Shown here: positions 15,511 to 23,618 of the stretch, piece after piece
Numbering within the stretch: position 1 is the first letter of the stretch
How the letters are laid out: the number at the start of each line of letters is the position of its first letter
Assembly (NCBI GenBank): GCA_963728495.1
Contig: CAVSKI010000003.1
Span: 62,001-126,000 of the forward strand
Direction: 5' to 3'
DNA length: 64,000 bases
DNA from: JACVRW01 sp963728495
Lineage (GTDB): Bacteria > Actinomycetota > Thermoleophilia > Solirubrobacterales > Thermoleophilaceae
The notes under the pieces: model-generated
The model's input: the letters and a program-made list of their open reading frames with translations, nothing else
Database searches by the model: none
What the model was told of the DNA's origin: nothing
Program-made: the position numbers and the translations under genes

Positions 15511-17427
15511 GTGAGCGCCCCCTGCACGCGCAGCGTAAGCGTGGCCGTCCGGCGGTCGATGTTGGGACGGCGCGTGTTGATGAGCGTTGTCCTCGCCGCC
15601 CTCGTCGCAGCGTTCGCTCCGAGCGCGGCACTGGGGGGGACGGTTTCGACCGTCTCCAACCAGCTCCACTTCAGTGCCTCGGTGGGCGAGGCGAATCAGG
15701 TGACCGTGATGACCAGCAGTGAGCAAATCGTGATAACGGAAGAGGGCGCCCTGGCGACCCTCGGGACGTCCGACCTAGACTGCACGTCCGACGCCGGCCC
15801 CCCACAGGCCGTCTCGTGTCCCGCAGCAGGTATCACGGAGGTTGTGTTGAGCGGCGGGAACCTCGACGACCGGTTGACAAACATGACCCCGCTCGACGCG
15901 CAGGCCTGGGGCGAGGAGGGGCATGACGTGATGCGGGGCGGCGGCGGTAACGAACGCATTGAGGGCGGGCCAGGCCCGGATGACATCGACGGCGGCGGGG
16001 GGAGCGACCTCCTGTACGGCGCGACACTCCAGGACCCGGGCGCGGGCTCGGACACCGACCAGCTCGCCGGTGGGTCCGGCGACGACCGGCTCTTCGGCAG
16101 CGGTGGCGCCGACCACCTCGACGGCGGGGTGGGCGCCGACCAGCTCGAGGGCGCCGGCGGCGCCGATGACCTGCGCGGGGGCGACGGAGGCGACAGCGTC
16201 CTCGGGGGCAGCGGCGACGACGTGGCGGATGGTGGCCCGGGCGATGACACGGTGGGTACCGAGATGATGCTCGGCGCCGTGGCGCGCTCGCAGGAGCTCG
16301 GCAACGATGCCCTCTTGGGCGGCCCAGGGAACGACACGATCAGTCCGGGACCGGGCCCGCCGCTTCCCGACGCAGACACCATCACTGGGGGCGACGGCAC
16401 GGATTGGGTTGGCTACGACGCACGCCTGGCGTCAGTGAAGGTCTACAAAGACGCCGCCGCCAATGATGGCGGGCTGGCCGAGCGCGACAACGTCGGACTG
16501 GACGTCGAGCGGATCACCGGGAGCCTCGCGTCGGACACCCTGCGCGGCGGTCCAACACCGGACGTGCTCGAGGGAGGCCCGGAGGCCGACACCCTCGAGG
16601 GGCTAGCCGGTGACGACAAGCTATTTGGCGACACCGGCACCGGGAACACGCTCGATGGCTCCGGCGGGGAGGACTACGTCGACGGTCAACGTGGCCGCGA
16701 CCAGATCGAAGGAGGACGCCGCGCTGATGTCGTAGCCGCCCGCGACGGCGGGCGCGACGCGACGGTGTCCTGTGGTCCCGGTCTGGACTTCGCGATCGTC
16801 GATCGGCGGGATCGCGTTGTGAAGCGCGGCGACAATCGCTGCGAGCGGGTCGACGACGGAAGTCAGAGAGAGCCGACCCCCGGTCGCGTCTATGTTGAAC
16901 CGCAGCGCTGCGGCGGGTCCGAGGACGTGGGGCTCGGCCTGCCGGCAATGCACCGGCTCGTGCCGCTGCGCTACTCCATCATGATCCCAAGCGGTACCCA
17001 ACGTCGCCGTGCCCCAAAGCTGGACGTAACCGACTGCCCGGTCCGCCTAACGGCGACGCCAGAGGAAGGCCGTCGCGCGTCAGCCTTGGTGTCGGGTGCG
17101 GCGGTCAGCGTGAGCCAGATCTCGGGTCATCGCGTGACCACCATGCTGAAGGTCAAGTCGCCTCGCTGCGGCGCAGGGGCGGCCGGGGCGCTCGCCGCAG
17201 CTCGCTCGCAGCGACTACGAGTCAACGCGCGCGGGCGGCGGGGTCGCTGGCGGGTCCTGGGGAGGTACAGCATCGGGGCCTCCTTCGGGACGGACTGGAC
17301 AACCGTCGAGGCCTGCTCGCGCACAACGACGGTGGTAAGGCGGGGTCGGGTTCAGGTCACCGATCTCACCACCCGCCGCACGGTCATCGTTCGCGCCGGC
17401 CAGCGGCACGTCAGCCGGGCGAGGTAG
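15511..17427 (+). CDS. Exported RTX-type calcium-binding repeat protein 2
   Basis: Paralogue of the RTX protein at 11726-13891. The signal peptide contains LMSVVLAALVAAFAPSAALG. RTX nonapeptides run through the centre, for example GGSGDDRLFG, GGDGGDSVLG and GGPEADTLEG. The C-terminal domain ends GRYSIGASFGTDWTTVEACS and VIVRAGQRHVSRAR, aligning with the end of protein 1. Start GTG 15511 has GGAGG four bases upstream; ATG 15559 gives a more compact signal peptide and is a serious alternative. The two RTX genes are divergent with a 1-kb gap between them. Likely secreted or surface-bound, binding calcium; the specific role is unknown. Confidence 0.82.
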   Translation: MSAPCTRSVSVAVRRSMLGRRVLMSVVLAALVAAFAPSAALGGTVSTVSNQLHFSASVGEANQVTVMTSSEQIVITEEGALATLGTSDLDCTSDAGPPQAVSCPAAGITEVVLSGGNLDDRLTNMTPLDAQAWGEEGHDVMRGGGGNERIEGGPGPDDIDGGGGSDLLYGATLQDPGAGSDTDQLAGGSGDDRLFGSGGADHLDGGVGADQLEGAGGADDLRGGDGGDSVLGGSGDDVADGGPGDDTVGTEMMLGAVARSQELGNDALLGGPGNDTISPGPGPPLPDADTITGGDGTDWVGYDARLASVKVYKDAAANDGGLAERDNVGLDVERITGSLASDTLRGGPTPDVLEGGPEADTLEGLAGDDKLFGDTGTGNTLDGSGGEDYVDGQRGRDQIEGGRRADVVAARDGGRDATVSCGPGLDFAIVDRRDRVVKRGDNRCERVDDGSQREPTPGRVYVEPQRCGGSEDVGLGLPAMHRLVPLRYSIMIPSGTQRRRAPKLDVTDCPVRLTATPEEGRRASALVSGAAVSVSQISGHRVTTMLKVKSPRCGAGAAGALAAARSQRLRVNARGRRGRWRVLGRYSIGASFGTDWTTVEACSRTTTVVRRGRVQVTDLTTRRTVIVRAGQRHVSRAR

Positions 17428-17613
17428 CGCGGGCCGCCACGTCTATGCGGCACTTACTCCGCTTCCCACGTGGATCGGCGAATTCACCCCTTGACGCGAC
17501 CAGCCATTGCTGACAGGGTCGTCCACGCATAGTTCCGTGCCGCCGGCGGTCGTCCTGCGGAGTCTTGACGAGCGTCAGCCAAATCATCGGCCGATTCAGT
17601 CAGGAGGACGAGA

Positions 17614-17697
17614 ATGGCCAGCACGAAGAACTCGATGGCGACGTCGGTATCGCCGTTCCTGCCCTATATGTCCCAGGCTCTCGCGCAGGTGGCGTGA
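17614..17697 (+). CDS. 27-residue leader ORF coupled to the membrane protein gene
   Basis: Starts at ATG 17614 with a near-consensus AGGAGGA site at the right spacing, encoding MASTKNSMATSVS followed by FLPYMSQALAQVA. It stops at TGA 17695-17697, which overlaps the ATG of the next gene by one base (TGATG). The downstream gene itself has only a weak ribosome-binding site, so its translation probably depends on ribosomes finishing this ORF. It may be a true small protein or a leader peptide. Confidence 0.55.
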   Translation: MASTKNSMATSVSPFLPYMSQALAQVA

Positions 17698-18419
17698 TGT
17701 CCACCACTGAGGCCACGACGAAGGGAAGTGCCCCGCGTTTCGCCTTCGGCGTAGTGCTGTTCGTCGCCTGGGCGCTGGCAACCGTGGTGTGGGTGGCCAG
17801 CACCATTAACCTCGCGGCAGACGGCGAGGGTATGGCGGTCGTCACCGCGGTCGCCGCGCTCGCCCTCTTGGCCTTGCTCTGTGGAATGGAAGGCCTCGAG
17901 GTTGCGGTCATCGATCGATGGCAAGCGCTCTACCCGGACCGCAGCTTGTCCCACCTGGCTGCATGGCTGGCGGCCAGGCAGCTCTTCGTGGCACTCATCG
18001 TGACCACGGCCACGATCCTGATCAACAGATCCGAGCTCATCGTCCCCTTCACGTCGGTGAGCATCGAGGAGGGCATCCTGCTGAAGGTCTTCGACATCGT
18101 GTGGACTGGATTCACCGTGTTGTGGTTCGCCCAGATCTTCCCCAAGCATCTTGCGGCGACGAATCCCGACCGCTACCTCCACTACACGCGTCGGTCGCTC
18201 TTCCCGGTTGTCGAGGGCGTGCGCAGGATCGGCGTATCGCAGCCGGGGGAATGGGTGGCCTCGGCAGTTGAGCGCCGTGTCGACTGGTATATGACGGACG
18301 CCGAGAAGATGCAGGAAACGGTTGCACCCCCGGCGGAGTCACTGGGTCACATCTGGCGTGAGTTGATCCCAGAGTCGCCGCCGGAGAAGCGCGCTCCAGC
18401 CCCTCGGGACGCGACCTAG
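17697..18419 (+). CDS. Multi-pass membrane protein of unknown function
   Basis: 240 residues with about four membrane helices: FGVVLFVAWALATVVWVAS, VVTAVAALALLALLCGM, LFVALIVTTATILI and a hydrophobic stretch around IVWTGFTVLWFAQIF. The segment GMEGLEVAVIDRW after helix two and FAQIFPKHLAATNPDRY after helix four loosely recall the membrane domain of DUF21/CNNM-type ion transporters, but I cannot assign it. Start ATG 17697 is coupled by TGATG to a 27-residue ORF. Its stop shares the palindrome CTAG with the stop of the convergent GH15 gene. Confidence 0.7.
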   Translation: MSTTEATTKGSAPRFAFGVVLFVAWALATVVWVASTINLAADGEGMAVVTAVAALALLALLCGMEGLEVAVIDRWQALYPDRSLSHLAAWLAARQLFVALIVTTATILINRSELIVPFTSVSIEEGILLKVFDIVWTGFTVLWFAQIFPKHLAATNPDRYLHYTRRSLFPVVEGVRRIGVSQPGEWVASAVERRVDWYMTDAEKMQETVAPPAESLGHIWRELIPESPPEKRAPAPRDAT

Positions 18420-20437
18420 TCTTCGCGATCACCAGTCGTCACGTAACTCGAGGGATCAAGTGAAAGCCCCAGAGCTACGGGCTGCTCGCCCACTCCTTCG
18501 GTAATAATCTGATCGGCCTTCACGATGTGCATCACGGCGTTTATGAGCGCCAGGTGCGTGAACGCCTGAGGAAAGTTCCCGAGGTGACGTCCGCTGTGCG
18601 GCTCGATCTCCTCGGCGTACAGCAACAGCGGGCTCGCGTAGGAGAGCAGCTTCTCGCACAGCGTTCGGGCGCGCTCGACCTCCCCGATCTCCGCCAAGGC
18701 GGAAACGAGCCAGAACGAGCAGATTGTGAACGTCCCCTCCTCGCCGGCCAAGCCGTCGTCGGTCGCTTCAACGCGGTAGCGCAGGACGAGGCCGTCGACC
18801 GTCAGCTCGTCGGCGATCGCGAGCACAGTGGCACGCACACGCTCGTCGGATGCCGGCAGGAACCCCACGAGCGTAAGTAGGAGCAGCGACGCATCAAGAG
18901 CGTCGGTGTCGTAATGCTGCACGAAGACGCCGCGATCGTCGGTTCCGTGCTCGCAGATGTCGGCGTGCATCTCCTCCGCCGCTGCCGCCCAGCGCTCGGC
19001 CGCTGAGGCGTCGTCCCGCAGACGCGCCAGCCGCGCTCCGCGATCCGCGGCGACCCAGCAGAACAGCTTGGAGGACGTGAAGTGCTTTGGCTCCCCGCGC
19101 ACCTCCCAGATGCCGCGGTCGGGTTCACGCCAGTGCTCGAGCGCAGCATCGACCTGACGCGTGAGCAAGGGCCAGAGGCGATCGTCAAGGCGATCACCTG
19201 AGCTCGTGTGGAGTCGAACGGAGTCGAGCAACACCCCCCAGACATCGTGCTGCCTGTGATGCCATGCGTCGTTGCCGGTTCGGACCGGCCGGGCGCCTTC
19301 GTAGCCGGAGAGATGATCCAGCGTCGCCTCGTCGAGCTGGCTGCGCCCGTCGATGCCGTACATGATCTGCAGATCCTGTTTTTCCACCCGGTCGGCGACG
19401 AAGTAGAAGAAGTCGGTCGCTTCCCGGTCGAAGCCCAGCGTGTGAAGCGCCCAGAGCATGAACGTAGAGTCCCGCAGCCAGCTGTAGCGGTAGTCCCAGT
19501 TGCGTTCGCCGCCGGGCGTCTCGGGCAGCGAGGTTGTAGCCGCGGCGATCATCGCTCCGGTCGGCGCGTAGGTCAGCCCCTTCAGTGTGAGCGCCGACCG
19601 CTGCAGATGGATCTGCCAGGGATGGTCGGGGAAGCGGCCGCGGCTGATCCACTCGTGCCAATACGTCCTCGTCTCGGAGAGTCTTAGGACCGCCTCATCG
19701 TAGGTCGTCGGCGGCGCGTACTCACTCCAGCCCAGCGCACAGAACGCGCTTTGGCCGGCGCGCACGCTGGTCTCTGCCCGCGCTCGTGGTCCCTCGAACC
19801 CAAGGCGCAAGTCTGTGCACAAGCGCAGCGACAGCTCGCTTCCGTCGGTTTCGCAGACGGCGTCCCGATACGCGTCGTCGGTGTGCCGCCACGCCCCCCG
19901 GTCGCGTCCATAATCAAAGGCGGGTTCGCAGTCGATCTCCAGGTCGACGAAGCCGTCCAGGCAGCGGAACACACGAAGCAGGACATGCTCGGCCGCCCGG
20001 TCGCGCGGGGCGCGGACATAGCGGCTCGCGCGGTCGGCATCGTGATGCCAGGGTCCGATCAGCAGCACGTCTTGCACCTCGAGCCACCCGGTGGGCGTGC
20101 CCCACGTCGTCTCCAAGATCATGGTCCCGGGCAGGTACCGACGCCCGACCGGAACCGTCCGGTCCACCGGCCCGGCGCGAAAGCGGCCCGCGTGGCGGTC
20201 GAGAATCGCCGCGAAGACAGCCGGGCCGTCCATCTGCGGCAAAGACAGCCACTCGACGTTCCCGCCCGGCGCTACGAGCGCGCAGACCTCGCAGTCGGAC
20301 AGCAGGCCATAGTCGGCGATCGGTGGAAATGGGCTTCCGCCGAGAGAGATGTCACGGTCCGGAGCGCCGCCAGTCGGCAGCTCCAGCCCCACGCCGCGAC
20401 TGGACCCCGGGGTTGCGGGCATGCGGTCGATCTTCAC
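18416..20437 (-). CDS. GH15 family glycoside hydrolase (trehalase/glucoamylase-like)
   Basis: 673 residues, full length. The N-terminal beta-sandwich opens with PPIADYGLLSDCEVCALVA. The (alpha/alpha)6 barrel contains GGERNWDYRYSWLRDSTF, LQIMYGIDG, RGIWEVRGEPKHF with the probable catalytic acid, and GEEGTFTICSFW with the probable base, followed by LGNFPQAFTHLALINAVM. Cytosolic; no signal peptide. It starts at GTG 20437, overlapping the stop of the TIR-beta-propeller gene as GTGA, an unusual partner for a sugar hydrolase. It is more similar to the truncated copy at 1-455 than to the one at 38150. Substrate is probably an alpha-glucoside such as trehalose; this is not proven. Confidence 0.88.
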   Translation of the reverse strand: MKIDRMPATPGSSRGVGLELPTGGAPDRDISLGGSPFPPIADYGLLSDCEVCALVAPGGNVEWLSLPQMDGPAVFAAILDRHAGRFRAGPVDRTVPVGRRYLPGTMILETTWGTPTGWLEVQDVLLIGPWHHDADRASRYVRAPRDRAAEHVLLRVFRCLDGFVDLEIDCEPAFDYGRDRGAWRHTDDAYRDAVCETDGSELSLRLCTDLRLGFEGPRARAETSVRAGQSAFCALGWSEYAPPTTYDEAVLRLSETRTYWHEWISRGRFPDHPWQIHLQRSALTLKGLTYAPTGAMIAAATTSLPETPGGERNWDYRYSWLRDSTFMLWALHTLGFDREATDFFYFVADRVEKQDLQIMYGIDGRSQLDEATLDHLSGYEGARPVRTGNDAWHHRQHDVWGVLLDSVRLHTSSGDRLDDRLWPLLTRQVDAALEHWREPDRGIWEVRGEPKHFTSSKLFCWVAADRGARLARLRDDASAAERWAAAAEEMHADICEHGTDDRGVFVQHYDTDALDASLLLLTLVGFLPASDERVRATVLAIADELTVDGLVLRYRVEATDDGLAGEEGTFTICSFWLVSALAEIGEVERARTLCEKLLSYASPLLLYAEEIEPHSGRHLGNFPQAFTHLALINAVMHIVKADQIITEGVGEQPVALGLSLDPSSYVTTGDRED

Positions 20438-22092
20438 GGCTCCAGCCTGCTCAGCGTCCCGTCTCCGGAGTTGCTCACCCAGACCGAGCCCGCTCCCGCC
20501 GCGATGCTCGCCGGCTTGTCGCCGACGGGAATGGCGTCGCCGGCGACGCGCCCGGTGCGCGCGTCGATCCTCGTGACGGTGCCGGAATCTGTATTCGCCA
20601 CCCACACGAATCCGCCGGCGGACGTGACATCGCGCGGGTTGTTACCCACCGCGATCGGACTGCCCACCACGCGACCGCTGGAGGCGTTGATGCGCGACAC
20701 CGTGTCTCCGTCTGAGTTCGCGACCCAGACAGAGCCCGCCGCCTCGACGAGGCCGCGCGGCCGCTTGCCAACTCGGATTGGCTCACCCAAGGCCTTTGCC
20801 GTCGCGGGGTCGAGGCGCGCGACGGTGTTCTGCGCTTTGTCACTTACGTAGACCGTGTCCTTGCCTACGAACACGCCTACGGCGTTCAGCCCAATGTCGA
20901 TCGGATCGCCGACCGCCGTGGCAGACGCTCGGTCTAGGCGGGCGACGGCGCCTGTGGGCCCGGTGGTAACCCACACGAGCTGCTTGCCGAGCGCAACGCC
21001 CTCCGGCTGGCCGTCGAGATTGACCGTACCGGTCTCCGTTATCGTCCCGTCGCCGCTCGTCACGAGCCGGGTCACTCTTCCGTCATCGAGACTCGCCACC
21101 CAGACGGTCCCGTCCTCGGCAGCCACGCCGTCGGGATTCTGGCCGACGGGAATCGCCGGGCCAACAGGATCGTTGGTCGCGGTGTCGACGCGCCGCACGA
21201 CGTTCTCCTCCTGGTCGCTGACCCAAACGAAACCTCCGTCGACGGCCATTCCGTCGGGGGCACCACCGAGTCTGACTGTCGCGCTCACTTGTGGGCCGCG
21301 GCCCGCGTCGTCGCCCCCGCCCGTACCGTCGTCGCCGCCTCCGAAGACACCAGCGAGCGCGAGCGCGACCAAAGCCAAGGCGATGGCGGCTCCAGTGGCG
21401 GCGAGTAGCTTCCAGCGGGTGGGTCGCGTTCCGCGGCTGGGCGGAGGACGAGCAGCCGTCGCCTCGCTGCGCGCGAAGCGCTTGCTGTGCGCGGGCCGCT
21501 CGGTAGCGGGAGCCTCGGTCTGATCTGCCACCACGGTCGGAGCCGACTCGACGCGAGCCGTTGGGCCCCTGGCCTCCTCAATCGGCTCGCCTGCGGCCTG
21601 GAGAGCGTCGGGGCCGACCGCCAGCAATTGCTCGAGCGCATCCATCAGCCGCCCGACGTCGTAGCGCCAGCTCGAGTCGCTGAGCTCGAAAGCGTTTCGG
21701 CGGGTAAGCGCGCGCACTGCCTCGGGCAGTTCCTCGGCGTGCGGCATGCGCGCTCCACCCACGAGCAATGGGATCACTCTTACGTCGCGGCGGCGGAAGG
21801 CGGTTTCGAGCTCGAGCCGTACAAAGTCCTGCTCTTTACCTGTGATTCGCGCCCGGTCCTCGCCGTTCCAGAGTGACGTCCACCTCGGCCCCACAAGTAC
21901 GAGGAGGACATGGCAGGCTCCGACTACTTCCGTGATCAGCTCGACGAAGTCAACTCCCGGCTCCAGCTCGATGTCCATGAAGACGTTGCCATCCCCGAAC
22001 TGCGCGGCCAAGGCGTCATAGAGCCGCCCAGCGTGGGCTGCTGTCTCTTCGCGGCGGTAGCAGATAAAAAGCTTCGGCCCGCTCGCGTTCAT
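20434..22092 (-). CDS. TIR domain - transmembrane - beta-propeller protein
   Basis: 552 residues. N-terminal TIR domain at 1-160: KLFICYRREETAAHAGRL, NVFMDIELEPGVDF, VLLVLVGPRW, and FVRLELETAF with the probable catalytic Glu94. A Pro/Ala linker leads to one membrane helix (about 227-250, LLAATGAAIALALVALALAG) and a Gly/Asp spacer. A C-terminal YVTN/NHL-like beta-propeller of about seven blades follows, with repeats such as GSVWVANSDGDTVSRI and GFVWVANTDSGTVTRI. Expected topology is TIR inside and propeller outside: a receptor-like layout. ATG 22092 has GAGGAG upstream. The GH15 gene is coupled downstream. It probably detects a ligand outside and triggers TIR activity, possibly NAD cleavage (inference). 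Confidence 0.85.
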   Translation of the reverse strand: MNASGPKLFICYRREETAAHAGRLYDALAAQFGDGNVFMDIELEPGVDFVELITEVVGACHVLLVLVGPRWTSLWNGEDRARITGKEQDFVRLELETAFRRRDVRVIPLLVGGARMPHAEELPEAVRALTRRNAFELSDSSWRYDVGRLMDALEQLLAVGPDALQAAGEPIEEARGPTARVESAPTVVADQTEAPATERPAHSKRFARSEATAARPPPSRGTRPTRWKLLAATGAAIALALVALALAGVFGGGDDGTGGGDDAGRGPQVSATVRLGGAPDGMAVDGGFVWVSDQEENVVRRVDTATNDPVGPAIPVGQNPDGVAAEDGTVWVASLDDGRVTRLVTSGDGTITETGTVNLDGQPEGVALGKQLVWVTTGPTGAVARLDRASATAVGDPIDIGLNAVGVFVGKDTVYVSDKAQNTVARLDPATAKALGEPIRVGKRPRGLVEAAGSVWVANSDGDTVSRINASSGRVVGSPIAVGNNPRDVTSAGGFVWVANTDSGTVTRIDARTGRVAGDAIPVGDKPASIAAGAGSVWVSNSGDGTLSRLEP

Positions 22093-22289
22093 TCACTGTC
22101 TCCTCGCCGCGCGGCCTGCCTCGGCAACACGGCCCCCCGCCCGAACGCTGCCTTTTCGCTCCGCACTCGGCGAGCCGACCCTAGAGCCGGGCCCGAGCCG
22201 GCTGGCCGCGCAGTGCGCCCACGTCTGTCCCTTCCTTGGCCGGGCCCGCTTGGGCGAGCCTTCGCCTCGGGCACCTGAGTCCCTCCTTG

Positions 22290-22329
22290 GTCAAGCGTGA
22301 GTATCCCACCCTGTGGGCTATGTCAAGCG
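22290..22329 (-). promoter_or_regulatory. Putative promoter/operator of the TIR-propeller gene
   Basis: On the minus strand a perfect -35 box TTGACA (22327-22322) is followed at about 15-17 bases by a weak -10 (GATACT region). Two direct copies of CGCTTGAC lie 32 bp apart (22322-22329 and 22290-22297), with an inverted repeat CCCAC-CCT-GTGGG (22305-22317) centred between them. About 200 bp separates this from the TIR gene start. A dimeric regulator could bind here. Confidence 0.4.
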
Positions 22330-22373
22330 GGTCTCGGCGCGACGCAAGGAATGTGTCAGGGCACCGCGTGCTG

Positions 22374-22478
22374 GATGAGCTGCACCGGCTAGGGGACGCA
22401 ACCCTGTTGCCCGACGGGCGCCGGCCCGCGGGAAACGGCGAACTGCTCAGCGTCGCGGCGCAGGTGCCCGGTGCGTGA
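22374..22478 (+). pseudogene. BKACE (DUF849) C-terminal remnant
   Basis: The last about 30 codons of a BKACE gene, reading GDATLLPDGRRPAGNGELLS and ending AAQVPGA then TGA 22476-22478. It corresponds to the C-terminus of the gene at 3938-4652 but has no upstream BKACE sequence. It is best explained as the displaced 3' end of the target gene after insertion of the island, or as a relic of a second BKACE copy. Confidence 0.7.
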
Positions 22479-22580
22479 GCGCTGCCGTCTTTTCTGAGCC
22501 ACACGGTGCCGCTCGGCGGCGGCGAACAGGTCCTCCTGGCGGGCGCCGGCCTGGATATGGGTGAGGTGAAGCGGTGTCAT
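22389..22580 (-). CDS. Small hypothetical protein, C-terminus probably altered by island junction
   Basis: 63 codons from ATG 22580, beginning MTPLHLTHIQAGARQEDLFA then AERHRVAQKRR, divergent from the ArsR gene and sharing its 54-bp promoter region. The first about 32 residues look like the short basic N-terminus of small actinobacterial proteins of unknown function. The remainder is antisense to the BKACE remnant, so its natural end was probably replaced at the island boundary near 22494. No function can be assigned. Confidence 0.4.
   Translation of the reverse strand: MTPLHLTHIQAGARQEDLFAAAERHRVAQKRRQRSRTGHLRRDAEQFAVSRGPAPVGQQGCVP
22395..22492 (+). repeat. Right 98-bp direct repeat (BKACE 3' end), island boundary
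   Basis: Right copy of the repeat at 4569-4666, same orientation, 11 mismatches over 98 ungapped positions, with the final 24 bases (22469-22492) identical. Together the copies enclose about 17.8 kb. Beyond this point sequence returns to ordinary chromosomal-looking genes (ArsR and the pentose-phosphate operon). Confidence 0.7.
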
Positions 22581-22618
22581 GAGAGCAGCTTCCCGCCGAG
22601 CTGACGTCGTCGCGATAG

Positions 22619-22636
22619 ATTTAGCGTCAGCTAAAT
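22619..22636. promoter_or_regulatory. Operator palindrome overlapping the ArsR start codon
   Basis: ATTTAGC-GTCA-GCTAAAT is a perfect 7-bp inverted repeat with a 4-bp spacer. It ends on the second base of the ArsR-family ATG at 22635. Winged-helix ArsR proteins usually bind such 12-2-12-like or shorter palindromes over their own promoter, so autoregulation is likely. Overlap with the start codon implies a very short or absent leader. The divergent small gene starts 39 bp away. Confidence 0.65.
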
Positions 22637-23618
22637 GATCACCTTCACCTTCACAGTCGAGGACCTGGCCCGTACCCGCTTCGCGATCTCGCCGATGTGG
22701 GAACTGGTCAGCGGCATCGCCCTCCTGCGCGACCCGTCGCTGGCCAGCCTGCATCTGCCCTGGGTCGAGGAGGTCCGTGCCGCCGCGCGCGACGTCGACT
22801 CGATGGCGCTGCTTTCGCTGACACGGCCTCGGGGCTACATGCCGGATTTCCTGACCCCGCCCCCCAGCTCGCCGCTGGCCACCTTCGACGAGGAGCTCGA
22901 GCTGGTGCGCTCCACGCCCGACGCGCAGGTGCGCCGCGAGATGGGCTTCTTCCTCGGGCGCCGGAAGCCGTCAGAAAGACTTCAGCCGTTTCTCGAGGAG
23001 CCCCGCCGCGCGCTCGCCGAGCTCGGCGACACGCTCAACGAACTGTGGGAGCGAACGCTCGAGCCGCACTGGCCGCGACTGCGCGCCCTGCTCGAGGCCG
23101 ACGTGCTCTACCGCTCGCGCCGGCTCACGGAAGGCGGTCCGGCCGGCCTGTTCGACGACCTCCATCCGCATGTTCGCTTCGGCGAGGCGCGGCTCGAGAT
23201 TCAAGCGGAGTGCCCGGCCGACGCGGTGGCTCTGCGCGGCCGCGGCCTTCTCCTCCTACCGTCGGCTTTTTCCTGGCAGAACCCGCGCTCGATCATCGAC
23301 CCGCCCTGGCAGCCCACGCTGATCTATCCCGCCCGCGGCGTCGCCCTGCTCTGGGAGCCGGGCTCCGCACGCACCTCGGAGGCGCTGGCCGGCGTACTAG
23401 GCCAGACGCGCGCCACCCTGCTGGAAGCGCTCGATGCGCCCGTGTCGACAACAGATCTCGCCCACCGCCTCGAGCTCAGCCCCGGCGGCGTCTCCCAGGC
23501 GCTGACTTCGCTCCGCGAGGCGGGCCTGGTGGCCGGCGCCCGCCGCGGGCGCAGCGTCCACTACCTGCGCACGCCCACCGGGGACAGGCTGGTTGAGGCT
23601 ACGCAGCCTTCGGTCTAG
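22635..23618 (+). CDS. ArsR-family transcriptional regulator with DUF5937-like N-terminal domain
   Basis: 327 residues. The large N-terminal part (MITFTFTVEDLARTRFAISP, WELVSGIALLRDPS) matches the DUF5937-type sensor region. The C-terminal about 80 residues form a winged helix-turn-helix: STTDLAHRLELSPGGVSQAL, LREAGLVAGARRGRSVHYL. Such proteins are one-component repressors, often next to an efflux transporter; none is adjacent here. A palindrome covers the start codon. The gene ends in a CTAG shared with the convergent gene 23615-24073. Confidence 0.85.
   Translation: MITFTFTVEDLARTRFAISPMWELVSGIALLRDPSLASLHLPWVEEVRAAARDVDSMALLSLTRPRGYMPDFLTPPPSSPLATFDEELELVRSTPDAQVRREMGFFLGRRKPSERLQPFLEEPRRALAELGDTLNELWERTLEPHWPRLRALLEADVLYRSRRLTEGGPAGLFDDLHPHVRFGEARLEIQAECPADAVALRGRGLLLLPSAFSWQNPRSIIDPPWQPTLIYPARGVALLWEPGSARTSEALAGVLGQTRATLLEALDAPVSTTDLAHRLELSPGGVSQALTSLREAGLVAGARRGRSVHYLRTPTGDRLVEATQPSV

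Noticed and set aside
13020..17360. RTX gene repeats considered as a CRISPR or tandem DNA repeat array
   Set aside because: The periodicity is 27 bp, translates to GGxGxDxLx nonapeptides, and lacks spacers of CRISPR type.
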